From Archilochus colubris (Eukaryota; Chordata; Aves; Apodiformes; Trochilidae), in contig CM041083.1 in the NCBI GenBank assembly GCA_023079485.1, forward strand, positions 107,193,054-107,257,053: DNA of 64,000 nucleotides, in the 5' to 3' direction. Numbering within the stretch: the first letter of the stretch is position 1; each line of letters opens with the position of its first letter. This document shows positions 1 through 9,147 of this stretch, piece after piece. The position numbers and the translations under genes were made by a program. The notes beneath the pieces are model-generated. The model did not search any database. It had not been told where the DNA came from and worked only from the letters and a program-made list of their open reading frames with translations.

Positions 1-1600
1 AAGCATTGCCATGCACACCAGCTTTTGTTTCATGGAAGGGCCTGCAGTTTCACGTAAATATTGATGAGTGAAACTCATTATAATTAAAGTCCTTAAAACT
101 GCTGTTTAACTGTCTGTGCTAGTACTGTGTGCATCTGTACAGAATTTTCTCTATTATTCATAAGCCATTGTAGCTGAGCTTCCACCATATATGGCTGACT
201 GACAAGAGCAATGATGAATCTGAAGCTGTATATGCTCTGAAGGGAAGAGAATTATGCACGAAGAAAGAGCTACCCTTTGATATTGTTTATGCATGTCACC
301 CATTATTACAATAGTTAAATGCTATAGTTATCTAGTGTCAGCAAAGAGCAGGCCTAGGGGACTTGGTGTGGCTTTGATAAAAATAGGAAAAGTCCCCTTG
401 CCTCTTTAGTGTTGAAATTGGTTTTACACCCTGACAAAGCTGGCCCATATTAAACAATATGCCAGATGGATATAGGAAATGACTTAGATTTTATGATGCA
501 TTACAACTTGCAGATTATCCAGACTCATTTGCTATAAATTATTTGAGATACTAAAGCTCTTCTTCAGAACTAGGCTCTGGTTCTGTATCTCCAAATAATT
601 ACAGGTACAATTTATAGCAAATAGATGCAAGGACATTTTGTGATATGTAGACCTCTGCCTACCTGATTACCCCCAAAAAGATGGCTATGTGCTGTAAAGT
701 GTTCCCAGAGTAATCTGTATCTGGCAAATTGCTTCCATGAAATTGGATCCCAAGTTGAAGTCCTCTCAAAAAAACCAAAGTTAAAAAGTAATTATATGAT
801 TACTGCATATCTTTGTAGAACACAGCTTGTAAAATCTCTAAAATCTTTCTTTAAATATGTGCTTTATTGTTATCATAATTTCCCTGGGGTCTGCTGCACT
901 GGCAAGCTTATGGTCCATCACCTAAAAATGTCAGTGTGATGGCTTTCATACACATAAGAAAGATAGATCTTCCTTAATGTTGTTATAAAAACTATTTTTG
1001 TGTTCCAGCATTTGGATTTATGAAGCATAGTGTATATGTATTATATATTTTTTACAGGTGGTAGACAAAAAAAGGTAAATAGGCTACCATCAAGTACTGA
1101 AAAAAAAAAAATGTTAGCAAAACATCAGGGATTTTATAAGGCTTAATTTCCACTCCTCTCCCTGAGCTTGAGACAGCTTACATCTAAATCTCAGGAGTAC
1201 TAGGGTGAAGAGGTTATTTTGATTAATTCCATATTTGTACTTAAAATGAGCCACAGCTAAAGCAGTGTGCTCTCTGGAAGTAAAGATATGGATGAGATAC
1301 TCTGGAAGTAGTGGGTATGTGGGTGTGAGCAGCTGAACCAGTCAGACTCTGGTATGTTGTGGAACAGCTGATGAACTAATAAAGCTGAGAGTTTTATATA
1401 TAAATATCTGCAAGTAATTTTTACTACCTATTACTATCTTACTGTTTTATCTCTTCCTTTAGCTGCTTATAAAATGTGTATGCTTCTTGATCCCTATTAC
1501 TGAAGACCACAGCTGCAAGTGAGTTCCAGTCAGATTTCTAATGATTTTGATGAAGACATTTTTCCATCTAGAACTGCAATATCTGTAAAAGCTCATTGGG
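1..1600. other. Unique AT-rich intronic sequence
   Basis: Apart from the inverted repeat at 527-622 and a short A tract near 1100, I see no gene, recognised repeat or conserved protein signal here. Confidence 0.5.
527..622. repeat. Gapped inverted repeat (hairpin) of about 25-bp arms
   Basis: The left arm at 527-551 starts ATTTGCTATAAATT and ends GAGATAC. The right arm at 585-622 is its reverse complement, apart from about 12 extra bases in its middle and one single-base indel. The loop is about 33 nt and itself holds a 5-bp stem (AGAAC/GTTCT). No known transposon family was recognised. It could be a palindromic MITE relic or a chance-evolved hairpin. Confidence 0.6.
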
Positions 1601-2282
1601 TCCTACTGAGATGAGGTCAGTTCTCCCCATATCAGCCCTCATAGTGCTAAACTCATGTTGTTAGCTAGAAAAGTGTTTGTAAGACACCAGCTTTTTGGCA
1701 GCTGCTGAGCAGTGCTCATCCAGCATTCAGACTGACTGTCCAACATTCTGCCCCCCCCTCATCAAGTAAGCTGGTGGTGGGCAAGGTTGTGAGAGGGACC
1801 ATATCCAGAAGATCTGACCCAAGCTGACTAAAGCTGTATTCCACAGCATATGATGTTTGCAATGCAGTAAATGCTAAGAAAAAAAGAGGGGAGAGGGAGC
1901 AGCTGTCATTGAGATGTTGTTTTCTGAAGCAAGCGTTATGCATGCTAAAGTCATGCTTCCTGGAAACTGACAGGACATCACCCACTGATGGGAAGTAGAG
2001 AACAAATCTTTTCCTTTCCTTTCCTTTCCTTTCCTTTCCTTTCCTTTCCTTTCCTTTCCTTTCCTTTCCTTTCCTTTCCTTTCCTTTCCTTTCCTTTCCT
2101 TTCCTTTCCTTTCCTTTCCTTTCCTTTCCTTTCCTTTCCTTTCCTTCCTTTGTGGCCTTTATTTCGACCCACAAGTTTTTCTCCATCTTGTTGTCTTCTG
2201 CCCACTGTCCTGCTGAAGGGGGGAGTGATGGCATGGCTTTGTGGGCATATGGCATCCAGACGAGGTCAACCAACCTACCACA
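1600..2282 (+). mobile_element. Degenerate ERV LTR (ERVL-like bird family), plus orientation
   Basis: The sequence matches, by recall, a common avian LTR. It has the GACACCAGCTTTTTGGCAGC block near 1684, the 'tattccacagcatatgatg' block near 1838, a Y-rich stretch now replaced by the (TTTCC)27 microsatellite, then a 'tttatttcgacccacaag' block at 2158. It terminates in CTACCACA at 2282 after a GGGGGGAGTGATGGC block. The 5' border is uncertain. A 17-nt motif starting TGGC at 2293-2309 follows the LTR end at the place expected for a primer-binding site. No retroviral protein reading frame remains. Confidence 0.65.
2010..2144. repeat. (TTTCC)27 microsatellite
   Basis: There are 27 perfect uninterrupted copies of the pentamer TTTCC (135 bp). 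The tract is homopurine/homopyrimidine, so triplex formation is possible. It sits inside the LTR, at a position that is pyrimidine-rich in related elements, so it probably expanded from LTR sequence. Its perfection implies recent or ongoing length change. Confidence 0.97.
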
Positions 2283-2309
2283 GTCATTTTTTTGGCACTC
2301 AACATGTGG

Positions 2310-2820
2310 CCTGTCAGCCCATGGAAAGAGGAACCCACACTGGAGAAGGTTTTCTGGCAGGACTTGTGATCCCATGGGGGATCCACACTGGAGCAGTCTG
2401 TTCCTGAAGGACTGCATCCCATGGAAAGAACCAGTTCGCGAAGAACTGCAAACCAAGGGTATAGCAGAGACAACATGTAATGAACTGATGCAACCTTCAT
2501 TCCCTGACCCCCTGTGCCACTGGTGAGGAGGAAGTAGAGAAACTGGGAGCAAATCAATTTGAGCCCAGGAAGAAGAGAGGGTGGGGGAAGGTGTTTTAAG
2601 ACTTAATTTTTATTTCTCATTACCCTAGTCTATTTTTATTGATAAATTCATTTCACCAAATGGCATCTGTTTTGCCCGTGACAGTAATGTGTGTGTGTGA
2701 TCTTTCCCTGTACTTATCTTGACTCACAAACCTTTCATTATATTTTCTCACCCCTGTCCATATGAGAAGGGGAGTGACAGAGCAGCTTTAGTGGCATCCA
2801 GCCAGGGTCAACTCATCCCA
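2310..2820 (+). mobile_element. 3' part of a second ERV LTR, plus orientation
   Basis: The segment contains repeated 'cccatggaaag...cacactggag' units, the 'gacaacatgtaatgaactga' block near 2470, a polyadenylation-like AT-rich block near 2610-2650, a 'tctgttttgcccgtgacagtaat' block near 2667, and an end at 2820 (ACTCATCCCA). The same LTR type is found complete and reversed at 5154-6197. Its 5' half is missing, and it joins directly to the primer-binding-site-like motif of the preceding LTR. It is non-coding and highly diverged. Confidence 0.65.
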
Positions 2821-5148
2821 AAGAGTGCCTGATTCTACCCTGGCAGCCATGGTTCACACCTAGGCAGCACAAAACCCATCAGGCTGCTGTGTGCCTCTCA
2901 AGTACCATCTAAAGCAGTCTTAGAGAAAAATGTTCCTCTGTACCAGTAATCCAAACATCTCTTTGGCAAATATTTTAATGGATTATACCATCAGGGAAAT
3001 TCAGGAGTTAAAAAACACTTAGCATGTCCAGTAGCCCACAGACTCCCATCACCCAGAGTGTGAGGCTCCAGAGGCTTAGGTAGATGCAGCAGGGCCTCCA
3101 CACTGGGTCTTCCCACTCCTAGTTAATGTTCCTACTGATGTCACTTTCATCATAAAGTTTCACAAGGAGAGACTTTGTCAAGAACTTGTGAAACAGAACA
3201 TTTACCACTGTCCTCAAAATTAGGACCAGCTGGTGGCTCAAGAAATTACAAGGTTCAGATTTCTTGGTCATGAGCCATTGGACCAGGGCTATTCCCATTT
3301 CTGCTCATTGACATGTCCTTTGTGTTTGGTTGGTTTTGGCAGTAGGTAAAAGATATTTCATGACAGACTGTAATTGTAACCTTAGATGATGGCAGGTAAG
3401 TGGTTAGGGCAACCAGACCTCCCACTGTATTTTATGGCCAGCCAGGTTTAGCAGCTGCAGCTGTGACTTGAAAATGTCTGTCTTCTTTCTGCATAGGAGG
3501 AGAGACTGTCTGTGCCTCCCTTCAAAGCAGCAGTGTTTAATAACCAAGAGTCAGGAAATTGAAACTGGGAGCTAAAGTTTACCCTGCAGTATGGAGACAC
3601 CGTGTAGCGGAAAAAAAACTTGTCAGGGCTGTTAATTATCAGATTCTTAATCATTCAGGTGGGTTCAATCATTCAAGTTTGCAGACAGTAAGTTAAGAGG
3701 TTAGCAAGAGGATGCTTCAGAAGAAACACTAAGGACTGGAGGTACAGAGATACTCTCAACCCAAAGTGATGCAGCATTCTTTCAGATGCAGAAAAATGTT
3801 ATCTGGTCAAAATCACCTTTTATTTCCTGACAGATCCTCTGTCCTGATATCTGCAAACTACTGGTAATGACAAGGGTCCACATTCACAGGTTAATTAAAT
3901 TATGCAAATAAGAATTTTATTTCCTACTGTGCTTCCATTCTGAAACTTGGCCCTGTCTTTGGTTTCAAAGTGGGTGACTTTTTTTTCCAGAAGAAGTTGT
4001 GGCTACTGTGAAATTCAATGCAAATATCATGGTATTGATAAAGACATTGTAGTATACGTAAGCTTGCATAATGTCACATACCATAAATATACTATGCATT
4101 TGCTGGAACAGCTTATCTTAAGGCAGGATTTACTGGATGGATTCTGACTGTAATCTCTCAGAAATATTTGGAGTAGGACTTCACTAACATTTTTCACCAT
4201 GTCTTCCATTTGGTACTTCCAGAGAATGCCAGACAGGAGAAACTTCTGGGTAACACTTCTGAAATCAACAAAAAATGTGTAAAATAATTAGGAATTCCAT
4301 CCAGGAAGGAGAGTGAATTGATGTTTTATTCAGACCTCTAAGAAATAATTTTAAACTACAGGCTAAACTTCCTTCAGAGATGAAATTTCAGAAAGGTCAT
4401 ACTGACATGAACATAAAGGGAAAGGATGTATGGAAATTTGCAAATGTGGTTACAGTTCCTTCAGCAATGTTGCCTACTTTTGTGAGCAAGATAATAATGT
4501 GCCAGTGTGGTCCACAAGCACCCCAACGCTGTCCCTGATGGGGTCATTACAAGGCAAGCACCTGGTTGGCAGTATCTGGAAATGAGATCCTTCAGGTTTG
4601 TAGAAGGCTACCAAGGCTTCCACATTTTTACTGTGACAGATTGTGTCTACAGCCATAATAACCTTGTGGCAGACATATGTCTTCCTGCAATGAGGCTGCT
4701 GCTCTATTTTCTGCAGAGCCTTAACATGCTGAGTGGAGGTGCTAGCTTTCTCCTGTGAGGTAGGGAAGGGGAAAGGCTTTTAACAGCAAGTTTTATTCTT
4801 GTGACTTCAGCCTTTTTCCTGCAAAGGTCATAAAAGCATCTATAAAATATTTTATGCTTGCAAAGACCCTAAAGCTGTCACATAATCATTGCCCACTTTT
4901 CGCTCACTGACAGGGCAGCTGCTGCAGTTGTGGGAAAAGCACATGAAGAAAACTGTAGAATATTAAAAAGGAGTAAAATTCTAGCAGCAGAAATAGAATC
5001 TTGTTTTTTGCTTTTCTTTTTTTTTCTTTTTTTTTTTTTTTTAAATGTAATTACAGAGACTCTGAGTAATATTCTTTTACATGTACAACATCACAGTAAT
5101 GACATTCTGCTGTGCACTTCCCACTGTAACTGCTTATGATGGTTATTT
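2821..5148. other. Unique intronic sequence
   Basis: I see no gene or recognised element, except a T-rich tract at about 5004-5042. Short open frames (for example 3448-3654 and 4507-4758) have no recognisable protein signal. Confidence 0.45.
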
Positions 5149-5153
5149 TCTCC
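5149..5153. repeat. Left target-site duplication TCTCC of the solo LTR
   Basis: TCTCC directly precedes the TG border of the LTR and is repeated directly after its other end at 6198-6202. A 5-bp duplication is usual for ERVL (class III) integration. Confidence 0.6.
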
Positions 5154-6197
5154 TGTAGAGGTTTAAGCCTGGCTGATGAGAAAGGACCACAGGTCCACTC
5201 ATTCCCTTTCCCCATTACAGGATGGCGAGGACGAAATCCATGTAGAATCTTGTGGGTCAAGACAAGGGTTATGAGATTTTCACTGATTATGCTCACGGGC
5301 TAAACAGACTCAGCTTGCTGGAAAAATTAGTTTAATTCACCATTAATCAAATCAAAATAGGGCAAAGAGAAAACACAAACCAGATCTTAAATACTTTTCG
5401 CTCCCTTTTTTCTGAGCCCAAAGTGCTTTGTTCTCAGTATCTCTGCCTCTTTTCCCCAGCGGCGTGACAGGGAGTGGGGTTTACAGTCTGGATGTCACTG
5501 GTTGTTTTCTGCCACTCCTTCCTCTTCAGGGCGAAGTATTCCTCACAGTCTTTCCCTATTTCAACATGAGGTCCCTCCCAAGGGAAAAAACCCTTCACAA
5601 ACCTCTCCAACACAAGTCCCTCCTGCAAGACAGTCCCTCAGGAGCAAACTGCTTTGGTGCGGGCAGACCACAGCGCCAGGGACTGCTTCAGGAACAGCCC
5701 CTCCCTGGCTGCAGACCCACAACATCTGCTCCATGATCCTTCTCAGGCTGCAGGTTCACAACCCGTGCTCTGCCGTGATCCTTCAGGGGCTGCTTCACCA
5801 TGAGTCTTCATGGAGTGCTGGGGTCAGGCTGCCTTCTCACCATGGGATGTAGAGAAAAATCTCTTCAGGCACTTTCTTCCAGTCCCTCCTCACCAGCCGT
5901 TTTCTCTCTGCTCTGGCATTGCTCTCCTCTGGTGTTGTTCTCTCTTCTGGTGGTGCTCTCTCTCTCCACATGTTGCTTTCTCCCACCTCCCCATCTTCCC
6001 TGCCCTGCTCTTAATCACCACGTATCTCCCCTTCTTGAATATGATAATTTCAGAGGCAAAATATTTTTTTCACTGTCTGCCCAAGGCAGGCCAGGCATTT
6101 TGGAGCAGGGAAAGCTAATTGGAGCTACTTACATGAGATGCACCCCTAGAACACCCCTTCCCTGCTACCAAAAATGGCACCACATCAACCCAGAACG
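5154..6197 (-). mobile_element. Solo ERV LTR, about 1.04 kb, minus orientation, with 5-bp TSD
   Basis: Read on the minus strand, this is the same LTR family as 2310-2820. It has a 5' block 'gttgatgtggtgcc...tttggtagcag' near 6160-6195, a run of short Cys/Gly-poor spacer units with 'catggtgaag' motifs, the 'ctattttgatttgattaatgg' block near 5355, the 'agtctgtttagcccgtgag' block near 5300, and the terminal block ending at 5154. The plus-strand left border is TG (5154). The right border is ACG where ACA is expected, so one base has mutated. TCTCC flanks both sides (5149-5153 and 6198-6202). Open frames within it (5428-6118) are incidental. Confidence 0.75.
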
Positions 6198-6202
6198 TCT
6201 CC
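6198..6202. repeat. Right target-site duplication TCTCC of the solo LTR
   Basis: This is the partner of 5149-5153, adjoining the 5' end of the minus-strand LTR. Confidence 0.6.
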
Positions 6203-6755
6203 TGAGCATTGCTCTGAGTTCCCTTTGTCAGAAAGAAGTCCCTATAATAAAAGCAACACTAAGTTTGTCCTGGTTAGGTATTTTAGTCTGATACTCTCTT
6301 CCATTTTCCAGACATTCTTCACACAGACATCCCTTTTCTAAGGAGGCAGCAATCCAGTAAATGCTACTTACACCACCAGACTGTCAGCAGACTACCAGTA
6401 AAAATGACAAAATTATAACTAATATCTGTCCTCAATATCAGTTTAACCCTTGATTAATATTTATTGAAACATACCATCAGAGCAAGCTTTGTGTGGACGG
6501 ATCTCCACACCTTAATATGGACATTTCCTAAAATCACGGAAAGATCATTTCAGGCGGATCTGGGGGGGCAGCTGAAATATAAGAAAGTAAAGTCTAATCC
6601 ATTGCTACAGTATGTAAGGCTAACTCCAAGTTTATGTAAATCATGTGAACAAAATGAAACTGTTATTCCAGTGACTATGCACACAGGAAAAAGTAGACTG
6701 TTCACACTAGCCTCTCCTCATCTTGATCATAAGTGATAGAGGTTTGTGTTTTGAT
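6203..6755. other. Unique intronic sequence
   Basis: Nothing was recognised in this stretch. The plus-strand open frame 6464-6736 shows no family resemblance. Confidence 0.45.
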
Positions 6756-6757
6756 AA

Positions 6758-6880
6758 AACCATTGAATTATTTTGGTTGGAAAAGACCTTCAAGACCTTC
6801 AAGTCCAACCATTGACCGAGCACTGCCAGTTCCACCACTAAACCATGTCCCTTAGTGCCACATCTACACATCTTTTGGAC
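6758..6880 (-). mobile_element. CR1 LINE 3'-end fragment, minus orientation
   Basis: The sequence begins with the diverged complement of a CR1 3' tail. It continues 'ttggttggaaaagacc', 'caagtccaaccattgac' and 'ccatgtcccttagtgccacatc', the antisense of the conserved CR1 3' UTR and the last ORF2 codons. It contains an internal 10-bp tandem duplication (AAGACCTTCA). It is severely 5'-truncated, like most avian CR1 copies. Confidence 0.8.
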
Positions 6881-8330
6881 ACCAAAATAAATAACTCATA
6901 AATTTTGATAGAGAGACAGATCAAATGAGTCTTGATACATTTAACTGTGTATTCTGCTGTTACTGGTCTGTGTTCTGTTTTCATAGACAGAAGGAGAAAA
7001 TAAGAAAGATGTCCTCTAGCCCATGGAAAAATGTTGGAATGTTCCATCTACCTTTACTGGGTAGTTTCTCCCTCAGCATATCCATGTAGTGTCCATGGAA
7101 GAAAGTTTGTCTTTTGAGTCTGACACAGATTCACATGTTCAAGTTTCACTAGTGACTTACAGTGCTTTGATGAAAAAGAAAATACAGAAGTTCAGTGCTG
7201 GAATTTTGTAAGAGTTTCTAGATCCACATCTCAAAAAAAAAAAACTTGTGTGAACTTGTGCCTGGACCAGAATGGGCTGTTTAAGGCTGTGCTGCTAGCT
7301 GTATTTAAAGTGAGTTGTCCCTTGTACAAGATGTGGCAGGTCAGAATTTTCAGAGTGTGTTTGCTTCCAAGCAGTAGATAATCTCATCTGTGTAAGCCTC
7401 AGGGAGGTCAGAAGCTGATTTAGCAGCCTTATCTTTCTGGAAAATAAACCTTATTCTCAAAGGTATAATATAAGCGCTCACGTAGCTAATGAGCTATTGA
7501 ACCTTTTCTCAGAAATCATGACTGTGATCCTGCCTCACCTTGCAAGAGCTGAAAATGGCCTCCAAGTGCTAGGAGTTCAGCAGCCATAAAATCAGTTGAG
7601 TCCTAGCTGCAGCTTCTACCCCATATAACATGAGATATTACTTCCCATTAGGTGGTGAGCTTTTATGGGTCTCAAGCTGTCTCTTGGGTTTGTTTGAGCA
7701 GTGACAATGTTCTTCTCATATAGTGTATGTTACCTGATACAGCTCTTTTCCTTCTCTGGGCCTCCTTTTATGGCCCTCCTCTTCCCAGTTAAGTATCTTC
7801 AGAATGAGGTCCCCCACAAGAAGGAGGAAAGTAGAAGACAAGTGCTTGCAGGAATTTAGTAGCTGTCTTTACATCACCTCACCCCTGCCCTTCACACCAT
7901 CACTCTGGTAAAGCTGAATATAGGTTCCTCTCAGACTTCTCCTCCTCTGAACTGCTTCTCACAGCCTTCCTCCCAGCCCATCACTTATTTTTCAATATCT
8001 ACCAAAATAATATCCAAATCTGTGGTCGTTAGTTATGTTTCCTTTTTGCTGGTGCTCTCATTCCTTCCTGCCAGTGTTGTGGTCATTATTTTCAACATCA
8101 GCCATTTAGCTTCCCTTTGTGCAACAGCTTGCTTTTCATCCTTACTTTTATTCATTCTCCATGAGGAGTATTCTCAAATCTGTTCTTTTACACTTATTTA
8201 CTTTCCTTGCCAACATTTTCCTTCCAAATCACTTTATTCCAGTTTTCAGCCCATCCAAATCAATATTAATCAACACATTGGGTCTTATATTTTATATTTT
8301 GTTCTTGCATAAGATTGAGTTTTCTCTACT
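6881..8330. other. Unique intronic sequence
   Basis: The pyrimidine-rich stretch 7740-8300 gives overlapping plus-strand open frames (8022-8312, 8119-8394) with hydrophobic low-complexity translation. No gene or repeat was recognised. The 5' border of the following LTR may lie in this interval. Confidence 0.4.
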
Positions 8331-8334
8331 AAAA

Positions 8335-8856
8335 AGCCTGACCAAAATTGACCAAATAGAGGATTCCATCCCATACACGTCATACTCAGTATAAATCTGA
8401 GGGATCACAAGGGTCAAACCCCTTCCTTTCCTCCTCTTCTTCACCTGTCCCTGTTTGCTTCAGCATCCTGGGAGGATTCCATCCGTTCCTCTGCCTGTGC
8501 TGCTGATCCATGCCAGCCCATATCTGTGTGTTCCTGCCTCCAGCTCCCAACTGCTGCCGACTCCAGGAGTCCAGCCTGGACTTTCCCAGGGCTGCCCTGC
8601 AGCCTCGGTGGTGACGTGAGAGTTACTGGGGGAAGGGGGGGAGGAACATGGGATCAATTTTCCTGTATATTTGTATATATTTAGTAATTTTTCCTTTTTA
8701 TCATTACTGTTTCATTAAAGCTGTGTAGTTTAGTTTCCAGCCCATAAGTCTCTCTCCTTTATTCTCTCTCCTTTCTTTATCAGGGAGGGGAGGGGCATTA
8801 ATAGAGAGCACCTGTCTTTTGGTTTAATTGCCAGGCCAGTGTTAAACAGAGGTACA
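8335..8856 (+). mobile_element. ERV LTR (another bird family), plus orientation
   Basis: Recognised blocks are 'gaggattccatcccatacacgtcatactcagtataaat' (8360-8396, including a TATA-like GTATAAAT), a C-rich block at 8415-8460, 'ctgccgactccaggagtccagcctgga' near 8555, 'cctcggtggtgacgtgagag' near 8604, 'ttactgtttcattaaagctgtgtag' near 8705, and the terminal block 'ttggtttaattgccaggcc...gttaaac' ending near 8848-8856. The 5' border is uncertain. No internal retroviral sequence is attached. It is directly followed by a CR1. Confidence 0.72.
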
Positions 8857-9147
8857 GGAAAGCTGGGGAAGGACTTTTTACAGGGTCATGGAACAATAGG
8901 ACAAGGGGTAATGGTTTTAAGCTGCAAGGGGGTAGATTTAGATTAAATAGCAAGATGGAATTCTTTAGTGTGAGGGTACTAAGAAACTGAAACAAGTTGC
9001 CCAAAGCAGCTGTGGCTGCTCCCTTCCTGGAAGTCAATGCTGGATGGAGCTTTGAGAAGCCTGGTCTATGGTGACCTTGCCTATGGCAGAGAGATTGGAA
9101 CTAGATGATCTATACAGTCCCTTACAACCATTCTATGATTCTATGAC
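8857..9147 (+). mobile_element. CR1 LINE 3'-end fragment, plus orientation
   Basis: This shows the typical CR1 3' region: 'ggacaaggggtaatggtttt', then the ORF2 C-terminal region now broken by substitutions, then 'gattggaactagatgatct', and ends in the octamer tail ATTCTATGATTCTATGA at 9147. It is 5'-truncated exactly where the LTR ends. The minus-strand open frame 8798-9037 is an antisense shadow. Confidence 0.9.

Noticed and set aside
1716..2552. 278-codon minus-strand open frame
   Set aside because: Its centre is the translated (TTTCC)27 microsatellite (K-E-R-K-G repeats) and the rest is antisense LTR.
5428..6291. Overlapping plus-strand frames of 102-163 codons
   Set aside because: They lie antisense within a solo LTR delimited by a target-site duplication. 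No protein family was recognised.
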